A DNA stretch of 64,000 nt from Ligustrum vulgare (GCA_963555705.1 OY743190.1:23257491-23321490); one strand, 5' to 3'. Numbered from the stretch's first letter, positions 48,621 through 60,436 are shown. The notes: generated by a model not told the origin, from the letters alone. A program made the numbers and translations.

Positions 48621-48666
48621 AACAACGCTAATATGTTATTTTTTATGTAATTTTGTACTAGTGAAC

Positions 48667-50987
48667 AGAAGACTTACTTTACAAAAAAGTAATTTGGTGT
48701 AGGAAGAATAGTTTGAAGGAAACCTTAATCACCAAAATCGAAATACCTTTGATGATTATAGAATTAAAGCACATATCCCTCACTTTTTTTGGAAATTTAA
48801 ACCTCGAAGATTTCTTAGACCTGTTTGTAGAAGTTGACGGTATTTCGATGTTATGGAGGTTCCATAGGAGAAGAAGGTGGCTTTCCATTGAGATCTACAG
48901 TAGTAGTATGATTGGATCAGTTGCAGAATATCCATGGAGGAAGATCAAGAAACCTTTTATGATGGGTTGGTTCCTAACCGTGGATTATGAGCCGATTTTG
49001 TATCGAATGTATTTGGATACACGCAGGGAAATTGTACAGTGATGAACTATATCAATGAGTTCATGCGGTTGGCAGAACGTAACAACTCATCAGAAATCGA
49101 AAATCATAAGGTAGTGAGATACACCAATGGTTTGAAAGTTGCTATTCTAGAGAAAATTGACTTACAGAATATTTAGACGTTTCAAGAAGCCATTAACATG
49201 AAATTGAAAGCTGACATTAAGAAACCCAAAAAGAGGTCGAGCAATCTTGAAATAAAGGAAAGGCCTAGCAATCAGCCTTAGCTAATCCTTCTAGTTTTTT
49301 GAGAAAATTTTTTGTTAAAGGCAATGGTCGATTTAATAATTGGAGACAAAATTGAAATCCAACGTAGAAGGAGAATCTGTATGCCAAGCCAATGATTGAT
49401 GTATGCTATCAATGTGGGAAGCCTTTGCATCGTTCTAATCCTTGCCCCAAACGAAAACGTGTGAACTTGGTAGAACTAGAAGAATCTTTTGAGGAGGAGG
49501 AGGAGAAGAAGAAGGGGATGATGACTTTGCAGAGGCCTACTTTTCTATAGAGGAATGTATGGAGAGACTTACTTTAGTGTTGTAGTGAATCCTTTTATCT
49601 CTTAAAGAAGAGGGGAAGTGTCAGCGTCACAATATTTTTCGTTAATTATGTTTGGTAAAAAATTAGGTTTCCGAAGTGATTGTAGAGAATGGGAGCTATG
49701 AGAGTTTTATATCAAGGAAGTTGGTGAATTTTTTGCAGTTATCAATTGAGAGTTATCCTATTCCTTATTTACTTTGTTTGTTGAAAAGGGGTCCGTCTAT
49801 CCATGTCACCGAAACTTGTAAAAATAACTTTCCATTGGCAATCATTATTGGGAGAATGTGGTTTGTGATGTTATTGGCATGAATCCATGTCATATTTGAT
49901 TGGGTCGTCCTTGGCAATGTGACGTTGACTCAACATTGAAAGGACGTGATAACATAATCTTTATTTTGGACAAACACAAAATTGTAAGGCTCCTCTCAAA
50001 CAAGTAAAAAAGTCAACTAAACAACGGCTGGACAGTTTTCTTACTATTACACATAGTGAAAGAGAGATATTAGATTGAGTCAAAGAAGTTAATTGTCTAT
50101 ATTCGGTAGTGGTTAAGAGGATTTTTTCAACAAGTAAGATGGAAGAGGGAGTTCCTCCCGAAGTCCTGAAATTTGGGAGACTTTGAGGTGTTGAATTAAG
50201 ATGAAATGTCAAACAAGTTGCGTCCTATGAGAGACATTAAGCACCAAATCGACTTAGTGCTTGGAGCTGGTCTTTCAAATTTACTTCACTATTGGATGAG
50301 TCCAAACGAAAATGTGATTTTGACGGAGCAAATTGAAGATTTATTAGAAATGATTCATACAGGATAGTATGAGTTCGTACGCAGCACCTTTCCTCTAAGT
50401 GCCTAAAAAGGGTGAAACGTGGCGCATGTGTGTTAATGGTCGAGTCATCAATAAGATAACAATAAAATACATATTTCCTATTCCACGATGGAAGACATGT
50501 TGGTTGTGGTGAAATAGATCTTCGAAATAGCTACCATCATATTCATTTCAGGCTTGGAGATGAGTATAAGACAGGTTTTAAGAAGTAAAGATGGACTTTA
50601 TGAATGGTTGGTAATGCAAATCGGACTCACAAATTCTCGGAATACCTTTATAATACTAATGAATCAAGTTCTTCATCCTTTTATTGTTTCATTTATCGTA
50701 ATTTACTTCAATGATATCCTCATTTAAAGCAAATTCAAAGGTGAACATCTGAATCATTTGAGGGAATTCTCAGACGTTTTAAAGGAAAACAAGCTAAATG
50801 TGAATTTGAAGAAGTGTACACTCTGCACAAATAAGTTGATGTTTTTAGGTTTTGTGATCGAAAAGATTAGTATTCAAGGGGATGAAGAGAAGACAAGGAC
50901 AATTCAAGAATTGACAATTTAGCCCTTTTTATTGATGACCTATGATATTTTAGCACCATTGTGGCACCAGAAGGCGAGGAGATTTAA
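48667..50987 (+). pseudogene. Gypsy gag-protease-RT (right part), broken
   Basis: Gag core (LNLEDFLDLFVEVDG, 48800-48840) and further gag to ~49250. CCHC zinc knuckle CYQCGKPLHRSNPC at 49413-49454, acidic linker, then protease with IVENGSYESFISRKLVNFL (49677-49735; NGS where DxGS is usual). RT fragments follow to 50935 (for example YFNDILI near 50705). Frames change often. Confidence 0.65.
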
Positions 50988-51824
50988 GTGGCGTTTTGTT
51001 TGTATTTTATTTTGTATTTTCATTTTCGAAAATGTTTTGTGTTTCTTGTTTTCATTTTTGTTTTCAAATTTGCTAAAAACGCGTTTGGTTTGTCATTTCT
51101 GAAAATTGTTTTTGAAAATGAAAAGTTGGAAAACACGTTCTGTTTGAAATTTTGCAGAATACTACTTAAACTATTTTTAATTAATTTTTTTGCAGAATAC
51201 TACTGACTCAAACTCAAATTTCATTTCAAAATACACTGAAAACATGGTTACATGCAACACACTAATGTTAGCATTAAGAGTCTATATTAACACAGCTTGG
51301 TCAGGTTCGGGATTTGAGAAATCTCTAGTTCTATTAAAATCCAGAAAATGCAAGTTCTTTCAAAACCACCAGAGTCTATTTATCAATACATTTTTTGAAA
51401 TATAACAACAAGAATTCTCACTTAATTTTTTTTTTTTTTTTTTTGTAATGTTGATATTGAATTCAATAAAAATTTATTTAAGCTCAGTTCCAAGTTAGGA
51501 TAATTCTAAAAAAAATAATAAAAAAGTAAAAAAAATAAAACTTTATATTAAGTTTAGTTCCAAGTTAAGATAATTAAAAAAAAAAAAAACCGCGTTTTGG
51601 ACATTTTTTGTCGAAATACACACAAAACGCCCAAAACGAGGTTTCGAACGTTTTGCGTTTTGTGTACAATTTTTTTTTTTTTTTGTTTTCCAAAATGCGT
51701 TTTCGAAAATGGTAAAGAGAACGCGTTTTTAGCGTTTTCAAAAATAAAAACAGAAAACGACCTCAAAACAGCAAAGAGAACAGGGCCTTAGTTTTTTTTG
51801 GGGGGGGGGGGGGGAGGGGGGGGG
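50988..51824. mobile_element. Non-autonomous insert within gypsy pol
   Basis: Gypsy sequence stops at GAGGAGATTTAA (50987) and resumes at TTAACAAGATAAG (51825). The sister copy at ~63610-63640 reads through this point, so the insert is well bounded. It is rich in GTTTTCGAAAACG-type motifs, has loosely inverted ends (GGCGTTTTGTTTG and, inverted, GGCCCTGTTCTCT), and ends in a G-rich run (51800-51824). Confidence 0.65.
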
Positions 51825-52253
51825 TTAACAAGATAAGATCTTTTCCCTCATCAAGGAGAAGTTGCTGCTCCGATATTAGCTTTGTTAAGCTTCGAAAAAT
51901 TCTTTGAAGTGGAATGTGATGCAAGTGACGGAGCGTAGGAGCTATCCTATCACAAGGGAAGAAGCTTGTGGCTTTCTTTTCTGAAAAAACTTAATGATGC
52001 AAGGAAAAATCGAGTACCTACAACCAGAAATTTTATGTAGTTGTGAGTGCTTTCAAGCAATGTGAACATTATCTCTTGCAAAATGAGTTTGTTTTATTTA
52101 CTTATAATCAAGCTTTGAAATTTATCAATATTTAGAAACATGTCAACAAGATGCATGCTTGGTAGCTTACTTTCCTTCAAAATCTTCTTTCGTGATCAAA
52201 CATAAATATGCGAGTTTGGATTGAGTTGCCGATGCTCTTAGTCGGAGAGCATA
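51825..52253 (+). pseudogene. Gypsy RNase H, broken
   Basis: It encodes FEKFFEVECDASDGA at the start and KLNDARK further on. The sister-copy comparison shows the usual course to DALSRRAY at 52230-52253. There is a stop after DASDGA and frame changes follow. It ends at the LTR-like sequence, so integrase is absent here. Confidence 0.6.
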
Positions 52254-53314
52254 TGTAATTCCCCGAGTTCTAAATACCCGAAACATCACTTCATCGTCTC
52301 AAACTAACTTTCAAAATGATAATTGAGCGGAAATAACTGAAATTTCAATTCACTTAATCTTATGAAATAGATCTTAAAGTTTAAAAAGTTCGAACATGGA
52401 ATAAACTTGAATTGAATAATTAAGTTTGTAAATTCAAATAAAACATTTCGAAAGTTTCATTAATATCCACATCGTACGCCTCGTCGCCAACTCCATCATC
52501 TGCAAAATGATTTTTCGAAAACGTGAGTATTTCAAAGAAATACATAGTAGACTCGCGCACAATAATCATTTGACAATATAAATTAAAATATATAATCATG
52601 ATATTCAAGTTTCACGTGTCTAACGATCACCAGTAATCTCATGAACAAGTAAATAAATACAAGTCCAAGTCTCATACATTTAAGCAAGTAAATTCTCGTA
52701 ACATAGCCTCATGCTTGAAAAGCAAGTAATTCTCATGAACACATTCATACATACTAAATTATAATCCAAATAATCATTGATGCGCACTTTTGAAAATGTA
52801 AATTTGTAAATAAGAGTCTACATTATTTCTCGAGTTTTGAGCAAATGGGAATAATACTTCTAATTTTTTCGCGCCTTGTCTAGTCCTATAAAATAAATTT
52901 AAATAATTAAAATTATACTCTTGAACAATCGAGTCTTAAATGATGAATTTGTGTAATAATAAGGGTTTTTGAAAGTTTTAAAGACTAAATAGTGCAATTG
53001 GAAGGATCAGGGACTGGTTCACATAAATAATGAATCTTTGGACTGATTTGAGTAATTAAATAAGTTTTGGGACTGAATCATAGATTTTCAGAAACTGCAG
53101 AACTAGGATAAAACGTTTTTAAACTAGAGGGACTGAAATAAATAATTAAAATTAGGATGAACTTAAAACATATTAAACATTTCAAGGACTGAATTAAAAT
53201 ACTTTAGAAAGATGGGGACTAAAATTATTACTTTAAAAACTTGGGACTTAAGGGTAATTTTTAAAAATCAAACTTTTAAACCAATATCACCCTCTATTTC
53301 TCTCATCTTTGTAA

Positions 53315-53345
<31 letters not shown>

Positions 53346-54195
53346 GACGGCGACGGCTCTGCCCTCTCCGATTCCACGTCGACGAGGCACAGCCGGACGA
53401 GGTAGCAGTGAGGTGGTGAGATGTGTAAGCAAAAGGAGGAGATTTTGGGAAAATCTAATCTAAAATTGAGGTTTGATATCAAGATTTGAGCTGTGATTTC
53501 CAACTATACTAGTGGCGAACAGGGCGGAGGTCGAGCTAAGTCTTGGGCTTGGCTTATTCTGGGTTTTGTGGTTGTTTTGGGTTGTATGGGTGTTGATGGT
53601 AGATGATTTGAAGCTGGGTAGTGGCGGATCTTGGGGTGGCTCGGTGATGGTGTTTCGATCGGATGCGTGGTTTGGGTGACATTTGTGGTGTGCGTCTGGT
53701 GGCGGTGAAATCAGTTGGGTTAACTGGTGGTACGTTGGGTTGCTGATGGGCAGTGTGTGGCTTCTTGCATTTGAAGACATGGAGGTTCGGCTATGAGGGG
53801 ATAATCTAGTGAGGTGATGTTCGGTTTTGAAATTGTAGATTGTGGCCTGTGATATGGGGAATTCAGTTTGGTGAAGTGGAAATGGCCGGTTGAGATGTTG
53901 CGGTCGAGATGTAGATAGTGGTTGAAAAATCAGTGGCCGTGTGTCATGGAGGATTGCAGAAAATCGATCTTACCTAAATTGTGAAGAATTTGCTGGATTG
54001 TTTATGTGAGGGAAGAATGTGAAGGGGATGAAGACAAATTTATACACTGAAGCCGAATTTATCAGTAACCGAACATTGATGTAGGGACATTTTGGAGTTG
54101 ATGAAAATTTGTAACTTCTGGGAGTTTTGGTTCGTAGAAATGAATTGGCTGGGAGTTACATGGTTGAGAATTGAATGAGAAAATTTAATAACAAC

Positions 54196-54230
<35 letters not shown>

Positions 54231-54234
54231 TCAT
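52254..54234 (+). mobile_element. LTR-like insertion after gypsy RNase H
   Basis: It starts TGTAATTCCCCGAGTTC exactly where the gypsy sequence breaks off. It has an A+T-rich left part with several TTGGGACTGAA-type blocks (53030-53240). A (GA)n tract follows at 53315-53341, then a G+C-rich part, and it ends near a (TAA)n tract (54185-54225). The style matches the LTR-like sequence at 37595. The small frame at 53341-53463 directly behind the GA tract has no recognised domain. Confidence 0.45.
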
Positions 54235-54911
54235 AGATTTCCCAGGCTTGAAGTGGTTTGTCCGGTCTCACTTCTATGTAGACTTCTATGACATCTAAAC
54301 CAAGAATTTTGTACATTTTTTTATTCTTATAAAAGAGTGAGTTGCTGCTACTCTTGTAATCAAACAAATTTATATTTCTTAATGATATAGCTTCTGCACC
54401 CAACGCATCATGCATTGTGTAGTATTTTGGGCTCGTGTTGACTCTCATTAATCTTTGTCATCTTCAAAAGTTAGCCTCTGTTTGGTTAAGTTAAATTTTT
54501 TTTTTTAATTAATTAAAATTTAAATTAAAGCCAACAAATAGTTTAACTCATAACCACATATTTGATGGTATCTGCATTTTTTCTTGTTTATATTTATGGT
54601 CTGATTTTCGAGTAAATCGTTGAATACATTTCGAAGTGATTAGTATAGACCGAAGGTGCATATGATAGTGAATATAATTTTATTTTTTTAATCATTACAA
54701 AGGGAAGACTTAGGGGAGGGATATGACTCGAACCCGAATCTAGAGTCTGGTAAGGAGGTGTCTCAACCACTTGGACAAGCCCCCTTGGTCACTAGTGAAT
54801 ATAAAAATTAAAACAAGTCACGTGGATATTTAATATATCCTTTATTTAAGTTTACATGATAAAGTATTTGGGACGTCTTATTTATTTATTACATAATAGA
54901 TGACAAGTATT
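54235..54911. other. 3' flank of the BBE-like gene
   Basis: It must contain the 3' UTR of the BBE-like gene (right side). A minus-strand frame at 54448-54185 ends in a translated (TAA)n run and has no known domain, so I do not call it a gene. Near 54474 a CCTCTGTTTGGTTAAG motif looks like one MITE end. Confidence 0.45.
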
Positions 54912-55357
54912 TTACCACGGTGACAGTGGTGGAATACTTTGCTCGTTCCTAAAGAAATTAGTTGGATCCACCTTGCTCTTCACATGAACCAATCTTCTGA
55001 AATTATTCTTGAAATACCTAAATCCCCATACACTTGCTTGTTTGTAACTGGTGCTCCCGTTAATATTGTTCATTCCAATATCCAAATCCCGGTAATTTAC
55101 GTATTGAGCTCTTGGAGATTTCGAGACATAACGCGCCATATATCTGTGAAGCCTTCGACTCCAGTTTACATGCCTTTCTGATTCTACTCTCTCAACCCAG
55201 ATCACAGTATATTCGATCATGAATATGATGCCTGACCGATGTGGGAAAGGAGTTTCTGATTCTGGAATCTCAGCAAGTCTCCCTCCATATGGACTGAACT
55301 GCAACTCAGCCGCACCTGCGTCTTCTTCAATGAGAAATCTCCATATTCCCTCGAGGC

Positions 55358-55630
55358 TGTTAGAATAATTAGCACATTCTTAGAATATGCTTTATATGTA
55401 GAATATACTTTTGAATATGCTTAGAATATGCTTAGAATATGCTTTATATGCTTTAGAATATTCTAAGCATATGCTTTTGTTTTGTATGTATATATAGGAT
55501 TGAGTATTATAATGAATGGCGTGGTTTTAGAGTTGTCTCTTCTCTCTTTCTCTTCTTCTATTCTTTCTTCTTTCTCTTAGTTTATTTGTAGAACATATAT
55601 AAGGATATATATGTTATTGTGTTTTCTACA
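55358..55630 (+). repeat. 5' LTR of the young copia
   Basis: Contains repeated TTAGAATATGCTT units, a TATATATAGG TATA-like box (~55490) and a CT-rich end. Identical by eye to the 3' LTR. Confidence 0.95.
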
Positions 55631-55642
55631 TGGTATCAGAGC
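55631..55642 (+). promoter_or_regulatory. Primer-binding site (initiator Met tRNA)
   Basis: TGGTATCAGAGC, directly adjoining the LTR end. Confidence 0.9.
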
Positions 55643-56034
55643 AATTTGATTCACATTGCCTTCGAAAAACGAAATCAGCGTGCATTTTTCTTCTTCGCGA
55701 AAAACTCTAAACCGTACTGTTTCACGAATTTCGAGGCACTTGCAGTAGGAATTCCGGTGATCTAAGACCATATTCAGAATCTGCAGGTGGAGCCGCGTCG
55801 ACCGGAGTGGCGCGTGAGAGTACACGCGCCGGTGTAAGGAGGCGCGTGAGTCAGGCAGTCGGACCTTCTGGTGGCGCGTGGAGGCGCGTGCGGCAGTTCC
55901 TGGCGGCACGGTTGACGGATTTGCGATCGACTATTCATCCTCTATCTGCTTGTGGTGTTGGTTTGCAGTTATCCATTCTTTTTTACACACTGCTTTGCTT
56001 GACTTTGTTGGTTAGTATCGTTTTCTCTCTTATA

Positions 56035-59000
56035 ATGGCATCCGATGATTCTCTTCAGGCTATTAATGTGCGTTTGAATGGTAAAAACTATGCTTACTGG
56101 AGTCATGTTATGAAACACTTTCTTAAGGGTAAAAAATTGTGGGGTTATGTCAGTGGAATAGTTGAGAAACCGGAAAATAATGATGCAAATTATGCAACTC
56201 TGTTAGATACCTGGGATTCAAATAATTCAAAAATTCATACATGGATAAATAATTCTGTAGAACATAGTATTGGTACACAGTTGGCTAAGTATGAAACGGT
56301 AAAGGAGGTTTGGGACCATTTGCAGAACTTGTACACTAAATCTAGTTTTGCAAAACGATATCAGTTAGAGATTGATATTCGAGCATTGCAACAAAAGAAT
56401 ATGAGCATTCTGGATTTTTATACTGCTATGACATCAATTTGGGATGAGTTAGCTCTTACTGAACCGGCAGGTCTGAAAGCAAGTGCGGATTATATTATTT
56501 ATAGAGAGGAGCAACGATTGGTTCAGTTTTTGATGGCACTTCGTAGTGATTTTGAGGGACTCAGAGGTTCTATTTTGCACCGTACTCCTCTTCCATCTGT
56601 TGATTCAGTTGTTAGTGAACTTGTTGCTGAGGAGACACGGTTAAAATCTCTTACTGAAGATGTATCTCTTCCACATTCTGGGACTTCAGTCTTAGCTTTA
56701 CCATCTACACAGAATCGAACCAAAGGATATGCACGGTTCCCAAATGATGTTTGTAGTTTTTGTAGACAAAAGGGACATTGGAAGGCTCAATGTCCTAAGT
56801 TATTGAAGTCCCAGCAGTCTTATAGATCCAATGCCCACACAGCAGCGATTGTTCCACCTGTTGGCTCCTCTATACTTGGTCCACCGCCTTCATCTGATTC
56901 CCGATTGACTGATCTTAGTGAGCAGTTTCAGAAGTTTTTAGCCTCACAGTCACATGTCATGTCAGCCTCTACTCATGTAGGTTTGTCCTCTCAGAACTCC
57001 TCAGGTAAAACCTCCTCGTGGATTTTTGACTCGGGTGCTTCTAAGCATATGTCTCCTAACTCATCACTTTTTGATTATTTATATCCTTCTATGTCATCTT
57101 CACCTGTTATGACTGCTGATGGCACCCCGTTGTCCTTAGCAGGTGTTGGTTCTGTTCATACTTCTAATCTATCTTTATCAGATGTCTATTGTGTTCCTGA
57201 CCTTACTTTAAATCTTATTTCTGTTGGTCAATTATGTGATTTTGGTAATTCTGTTCACTTTACTTCTACTACTTGTTATGTACAGGATCCGCAGTCTCAG
57301 AAGCTGATTGGGATCGGCCATAGGCAAAGAGGAGGACTTTATGTTCTAGATAATCTGAGACCAGCGCATGTTGCAGCCTCTAGTACTGATTTATCGTCTT
57401 TCCATTTGAATTCTTCTTCTTCTAATTTCTATTTATGGCATTCTCGCCTAGGACATGTGTCTGCTAGTCGTTTGAGATTTTTAGCTTCTAAAGGTTGTTT
57501 GGGAGACTTAAAACCTCATGATATTTCTGATTGTAGTGGATGCAAACTTGCTAAATTTTCAGCTTTACCTTTTCCTCGTAGTATTTCTTCTTCTATTGCA
57601 TCATTTGATCTTGTACACTCAGATGTATGGGGCCCTGCTCCTGTTTCTACTAAAGGAGGATCCCGATATTATGTTTCCTTTATTGATGATTATAGTCGTT
57701 ACTGTTGGGTATATCTTATGAAGCGACGTTCTGATTTTATTTCTATTTATCGTTCGTTTCGAGCACTTATTAAAACTCAACATTCTGCTGTCATTAAATG
57801 TTTTCGATGTGATTTGGGTGGGGAATATGTTTCTAATGATTTTCGTGAGTTGCTTGCTCTTGATGGTACAATTCATCAAACTTCTTGTACTGATACTCCT
57901 CAACAGAATGGTGTTGCTGAACGTAAGCATAGACACATTGTTGAAACTGCTCGTTCCCTTCTCCTATCTGCCAAAGTACCTAGTGAATTTTGGGGGGAGG
58001 CAGTTCTCACTGCTGTCTATTTGATAAATAGGATACCATCTTCTCATTTATCTGGTTTGTCACCATTTCAAACCTTGTTTAGTTATTCTCCTGATTACTC
58101 TCTCTTAAAAGTCTTTGGGTGCACTTGTTTTGTTCTTCGTCCTACGGCAGAACGTAGTAAATTAACTCCACGCTCAGCTATTTGTGTCTTCTTAGGATAT
58201 GGTGAGGGACAAAAAGGTTATCGATGTTTTGATCCTGTCAGTCACAAGTTATATGTCTCTCGTAATGTTGTGTTTCTTGAACACATTCCCTTCTTTTCTA
58301 TTACAGATAATACCTCTCACATGACCACGTCAGATCTCATTTGTATTGATCCTTTCACTGATGATATTGATAGACCATCTACATATGTCCCTACTATTTG
58401 TTCTCCATCTTCGTCATCTGCTACAGGTACACATGCGCCATCTCAGAATGTCCTCCCTTCTCCTATGGATCCCCAAGCACCGTCTGAGGCTGAGGATTCG
58501 CAGTCTCCTCCTCCTCGATATCCTCAACGTATACGTAAGTCTGCTCACTTACCCGAGTTTGATTATTCTTGTTATTCTGAGTCCTTTTGTTGTTTTTTGT
58601 CTTCCATTCATAAGCTTTCTGAACCTTCCTCTTACAAAGAAGCAGCTTTAGATCCTCTTTGGCAACAGGCTATGACTGATGAACTTAATGCTCTACATAA
58701 GACAGACACTTGGGAATTAGTTTCTTTACCACCAGGAAAACATGCTATTGGATCTCGTTGGGTCTATAAGATCAAGACCAAATCTGATGGTTCAGTTGAG
58801 CGTTACAAGGCTCGATTGGTTGCTAAGGGATTTTCTCAACAGTATGGCTTGGATTATGAGGAGACATTTGCCCCTGTTGCAAAAATGACTACTGTACGTA
58901 CACTTATTGCGGTTGCTTCTATTCGTCAGTGGAGTCTCTCTCAAATGGATGTTAAAAATGCCTTCTTGAATGGAAATCTTCAAGAAGATGTTTATATGGT

Positions 59001-60150
59001 TCCTCCACCTGGTGTTCCTCATTCTCCTGGATTTGTTTGCAAACTTAAGAAAGCTCTATATGGTCTCAAACAAGCACCTCGTGCCTGGTTTGAGAAGTTT
59101 TCTACAGTTGTGCTCTCTCTTGGTTTTACATCTAGCCATCATGATTCCGCTTTGTTCTGTAGATGTACTTCCACTGGTCGTATTCTCCTTCTGTTGTACG
59201 TTGATGACATGATCATTACTGGTGATGATGTTGTAGGGATAACCAATTTAAAATCAGAATTGGCTCGTCTTTTTGAAATGAAGGATTTGGGTCCCTTAAC
59301 TTACTTTCTGGGGATTGAGGTTGCTTCTTCTCCTCGAGGTTATATGCTCTCTCAGTCTAAATATGCTGCAGATGTCGTTGAGCGTGCTCGTCTTACTGAT
59401 ACTAAAACAGCTGATACTCCTATTGAGGCTAATGTTCGTTACTCATCTTCTGATGGTGAACCACTGTCTGATCCTACTTTGTATCGTACTATTGTTGGTT
59501 CCCTTGTTTATCTTACCATTACTAGGCCAGACATTGCTTATGCTGTGCATGTTGTCAGTCAGTTTGTTTCAGCACCTACCATGGTTCACTGGGCAGCGGT
59601 TGTTAGAATCTTGCGCTATCTTCGTGACTCTTGCTTTCAGAGTATTTTATTCCCATCGACCTCCTCCTTAGAGCTTCGAGCTTACTCTGATGCAGATTGG
59701 GCTGGGAACCCAACTGATCGTAAGTCCACTACTGGCTACTGTGTATTTTTGGGTGACTCTCTTATCTCATGGAAAAGTAAGAAGCAGACAGTAGTTTCTC
59801 GCTCATCAACTGAAGCAGAATATCGCGCTATGGCCTCCACTACTACTGAGATTGTGTGGTTACGTTGGCTACTTGCAGATATGGGTGTTTCTATTTCATC
59901 TCCCACCTCTATGTATTGTGATAACAAGAGTGCCATCCAGATCTCACATAATTCAGTGTTCCATGAGCGCACGAAGCACATTGAAATTGATTGTCACCTT
60001 GTTCGTCATCATCTTCAGCATGGGACTATTGCCTTACCTTTTGTCTCTTCATCATTGCAGCTTGCAGACTTCTTCACCAAGTCTCATCCGACTTCTCGCT
60101 TCCGATTCTTACTTGACAAACTCTTGTTGCTTCATGCTATAGCATCGTGA
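56035..60150 (+). CDS. Copia gag-pol polyprotein, intact (1371 aa)
   Basis: The frame is open from further upstream (55807). I choose ATG 56035 (MASDDSLQAINVRLNGKNY) because this is the usual start of copia gag, and the upstream extension is G+C-rich leader. Domains: gag core (about 1-230), zinc knuckle CSFCRQKGHWKAQC (240), protease WIFDSGASKHMS (Asp332), pre-integrase LWHSRLGHVS, integrase core (HSDVWGPAP at 528; DLGGEYVSND; NGVAERKHRHIVE). Then RT (WELVSLPPGKHAIGSRWVYK to YVDDMIITG at 1055) and RNase H (YSDADWAGNPTDRKSTTG, 1217). All catalytic triads I can check are present. The host integrates the product in virus-like particles in the cytoplasm and then the nucleus. Nothing is broken. 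Confidence 0.97.
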   Translation: MASDDSLQAINVRLNGKNYAYWSHVMKHFLKGKKLWGYVSGIVEKPENNDANYATLLDTWDSNNSKIHTWINNSVEHSIGTQLAKYETVKEVWDHLQNLYTKSSFAKRYQLEIDIRALQQKNMSILDFYTAMTSIWDELALTEPAGLKASADYIIYREEQRLVQFLMALRSDFEGLRGSILHRTPLPSVDSVVSELVAEETRLKSLTEDVSLPHSGTSVLALPSTQNRTKGYARFPNDVCSFCRQKGHWKAQCPKLLKSQQSYRSNAHTAAIVPPVGSSILGPPPSSDSRLTDLSEQFQKFLASQSHVMSASTHVGLSSQNSSGKTSSWIFDSGASKHMSPNSSLFDYLYPSMSSSPVMTADGTPLSLAGVGSVHTSNLSLSDVYCVPDLTLNLISVGQLCDFGNSVHFTSTTCYVQDPQSQKLIGIGHRQRGGLYVLDNLRPAHVAASSTDLSSFHLNSSSSNFYLWHSRLGHVSASRLRFLASKGCLGDLKPHDISDCSGCKLAKFSALPFPRSISSSIASFDLVHSDVWGPAPVSTKGGSRYYVSFIDDYSRYCWVYLMKRRSDFISIYRSFRALIKTQHSAVIKCFRCDLGGEYVSNDFRELLALDGTIHQTSCTDTPQQNGVAERKHRHIVETARSLLLSAKVPSEFWGEAVLTAVYLINRIPSSHLSGLSPFQTLFSYSPDYSLLKVFGCTCFVLRPTAERSKLTPRSAICVFLGYGEGQKGYRCFDPVSHKLYVSRNVVFLEHIPFFSITDNTSHMTTSDLICIDPFTDDIDRPSTYVPTICSPSSSSATGTHAPSQNVLPSPMDPQAPSEAEDSQSPPPRYPQRIRKSAHLPEFDYSCYSESFCCFLSSIHKLSEPSSYKEAALDPLWQQAMTDELNALHKTDTWELVSLPPGKHAIGSRWVYKIKTKSDGSVERYKARLVAKGFSQQYGLDYEETFAPVAKMTTVRTLIAVASIRQWSLSQMDVKNAFLNGNLQEDVYMVPPPGVPHSPGFVCKLKKALYGLKQAPRAWFEKFSTVVLSLGFTSSHHDSALFCRCTSTGRILLLLYVDDMIITGDDVVGITNLKSELARLFEMKDLGPLTYFLGIEVASSPRGYMLSQSKYAADVVERARLTDTKTADTPIEANVRYSSSDGEPLSDPTLYRTIVGSLVYLTITRPDIAYAVHVVSQFVSAPTMVHWAAVVRILRYLRDSCFQSILFPSTSSLELRAYSDADWAGNPTDRKSTTGYCVFLGDSLISWKSKKQTVVSRSSTEAEYRAMASTTTEIVWLRWLLADMGVSISSPTSMYCDNKSAIQISHNSVFHERTKHIEIDCHLVRHHLQHGTIALPFVSSSLQLADFFTKSHPTSRFRFLLDKLLLLHAIAS

Positions 60151-60163
60151 GTTTGCGGGTGGA

Positions 60164-60436
60164 TGTTAGAATAATTAGCACATTCTTAGAATATGCTTTA
60201 TATGTAGAATATACTTTTGAATATGCTTAGAATATGCTTAGAATATGCTTTATATGCTTTAGAATATTCTAAGCATATGCTTTTGTTTTGTATGTATATA
60301 TAGGATTGAGTATTATAATGAATGGCGTGGTTTTAGAGTTGTCTCTTCTCTCTTTCTCTTCTTCTATTCTTTCTTCTTTCTCTTAGTTTATTTGTAGAAC
60401 ATATATAAGGATATATATGTTATTGTGTTTTCTACA
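60164..60436 (+). repeat. 3' LTR of the young copia
   Basis: Same 273 bp as the 5' LTR with no difference seen. Followed by target copy GAGGC. Confidence 0.95.

Larger units (their letters stand above)
36899..48663 (-). mobile_element. CACTA (En/Spm) DNA transposon, 11.8 kb
   Basis: The ends are CACTAGTACAA (36899) and TTGTACTAGTG (48663), with a perfect 3-bp target duplication AAC (36896-36898 and 48664-48666). Subterminal arrays of GGCGTCGGTT-type units occupy both ends. It encodes, on the minus strand, a TNP2 transposase (right half) and a second gene with DUF8039-like and Ulp1 C48 domains (left half). An LTR-like sequence is inserted at about 37595-40536. Both genes have stops, so the copy is not autonomous. 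Confidence 0.95.
36653..52253 (+). mobile_element. Ty3/gypsy retrotransposon, split by a CACTA element
   Basis: Primer-like motif at 36653 and gag start at ATG 36693. Gag is interrupted at 36898 by the CACTA transposon and resumes at 48667. Then zinc knuckle (49413-49454), protease (~49650-49960), RT (~50190-50935), another insert (50988-51824) and RNase H (51825-52253). It ends abruptly at an LTR-like sequence before integrase. A second copy of the family lies at 62760-64000 in opposite orientation. Frames are broken throughout. Confidence 0.7.
55358..60436 (+). mobile_element. Intact, very young Ty1/copia retrotransposon
   Basis: Two 273-bp LTRs (55358-55630 and 60164-60436) read identically by eye, start TGTTAG and end CTACA. 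The 5-bp target duplication GAGGC is at 55353-55357 and 60437-60441. The primer site TGGTATCAGAGC follows the 5' LTR directly (55631-55642), and a purine-rich tract (GCGGGTGGA) precedes the 3' LTR. One uninterrupted polyprotein frame lies inside. All parts needed for retrotransposition appear present. Confidence 0.97.

Noticed and set aside
54185..54448. Minus-strand 87-codon frame ending in a run of Tyr/Cys
   Set aside because: The end is a translated (TAA)n repeat and the rest matches nothing I recognise.
57518..60142. Several Leu-rich alternative frames inside the young copia
   Set aside because: Shadows of the intact gag-pol frame in T-rich codons.
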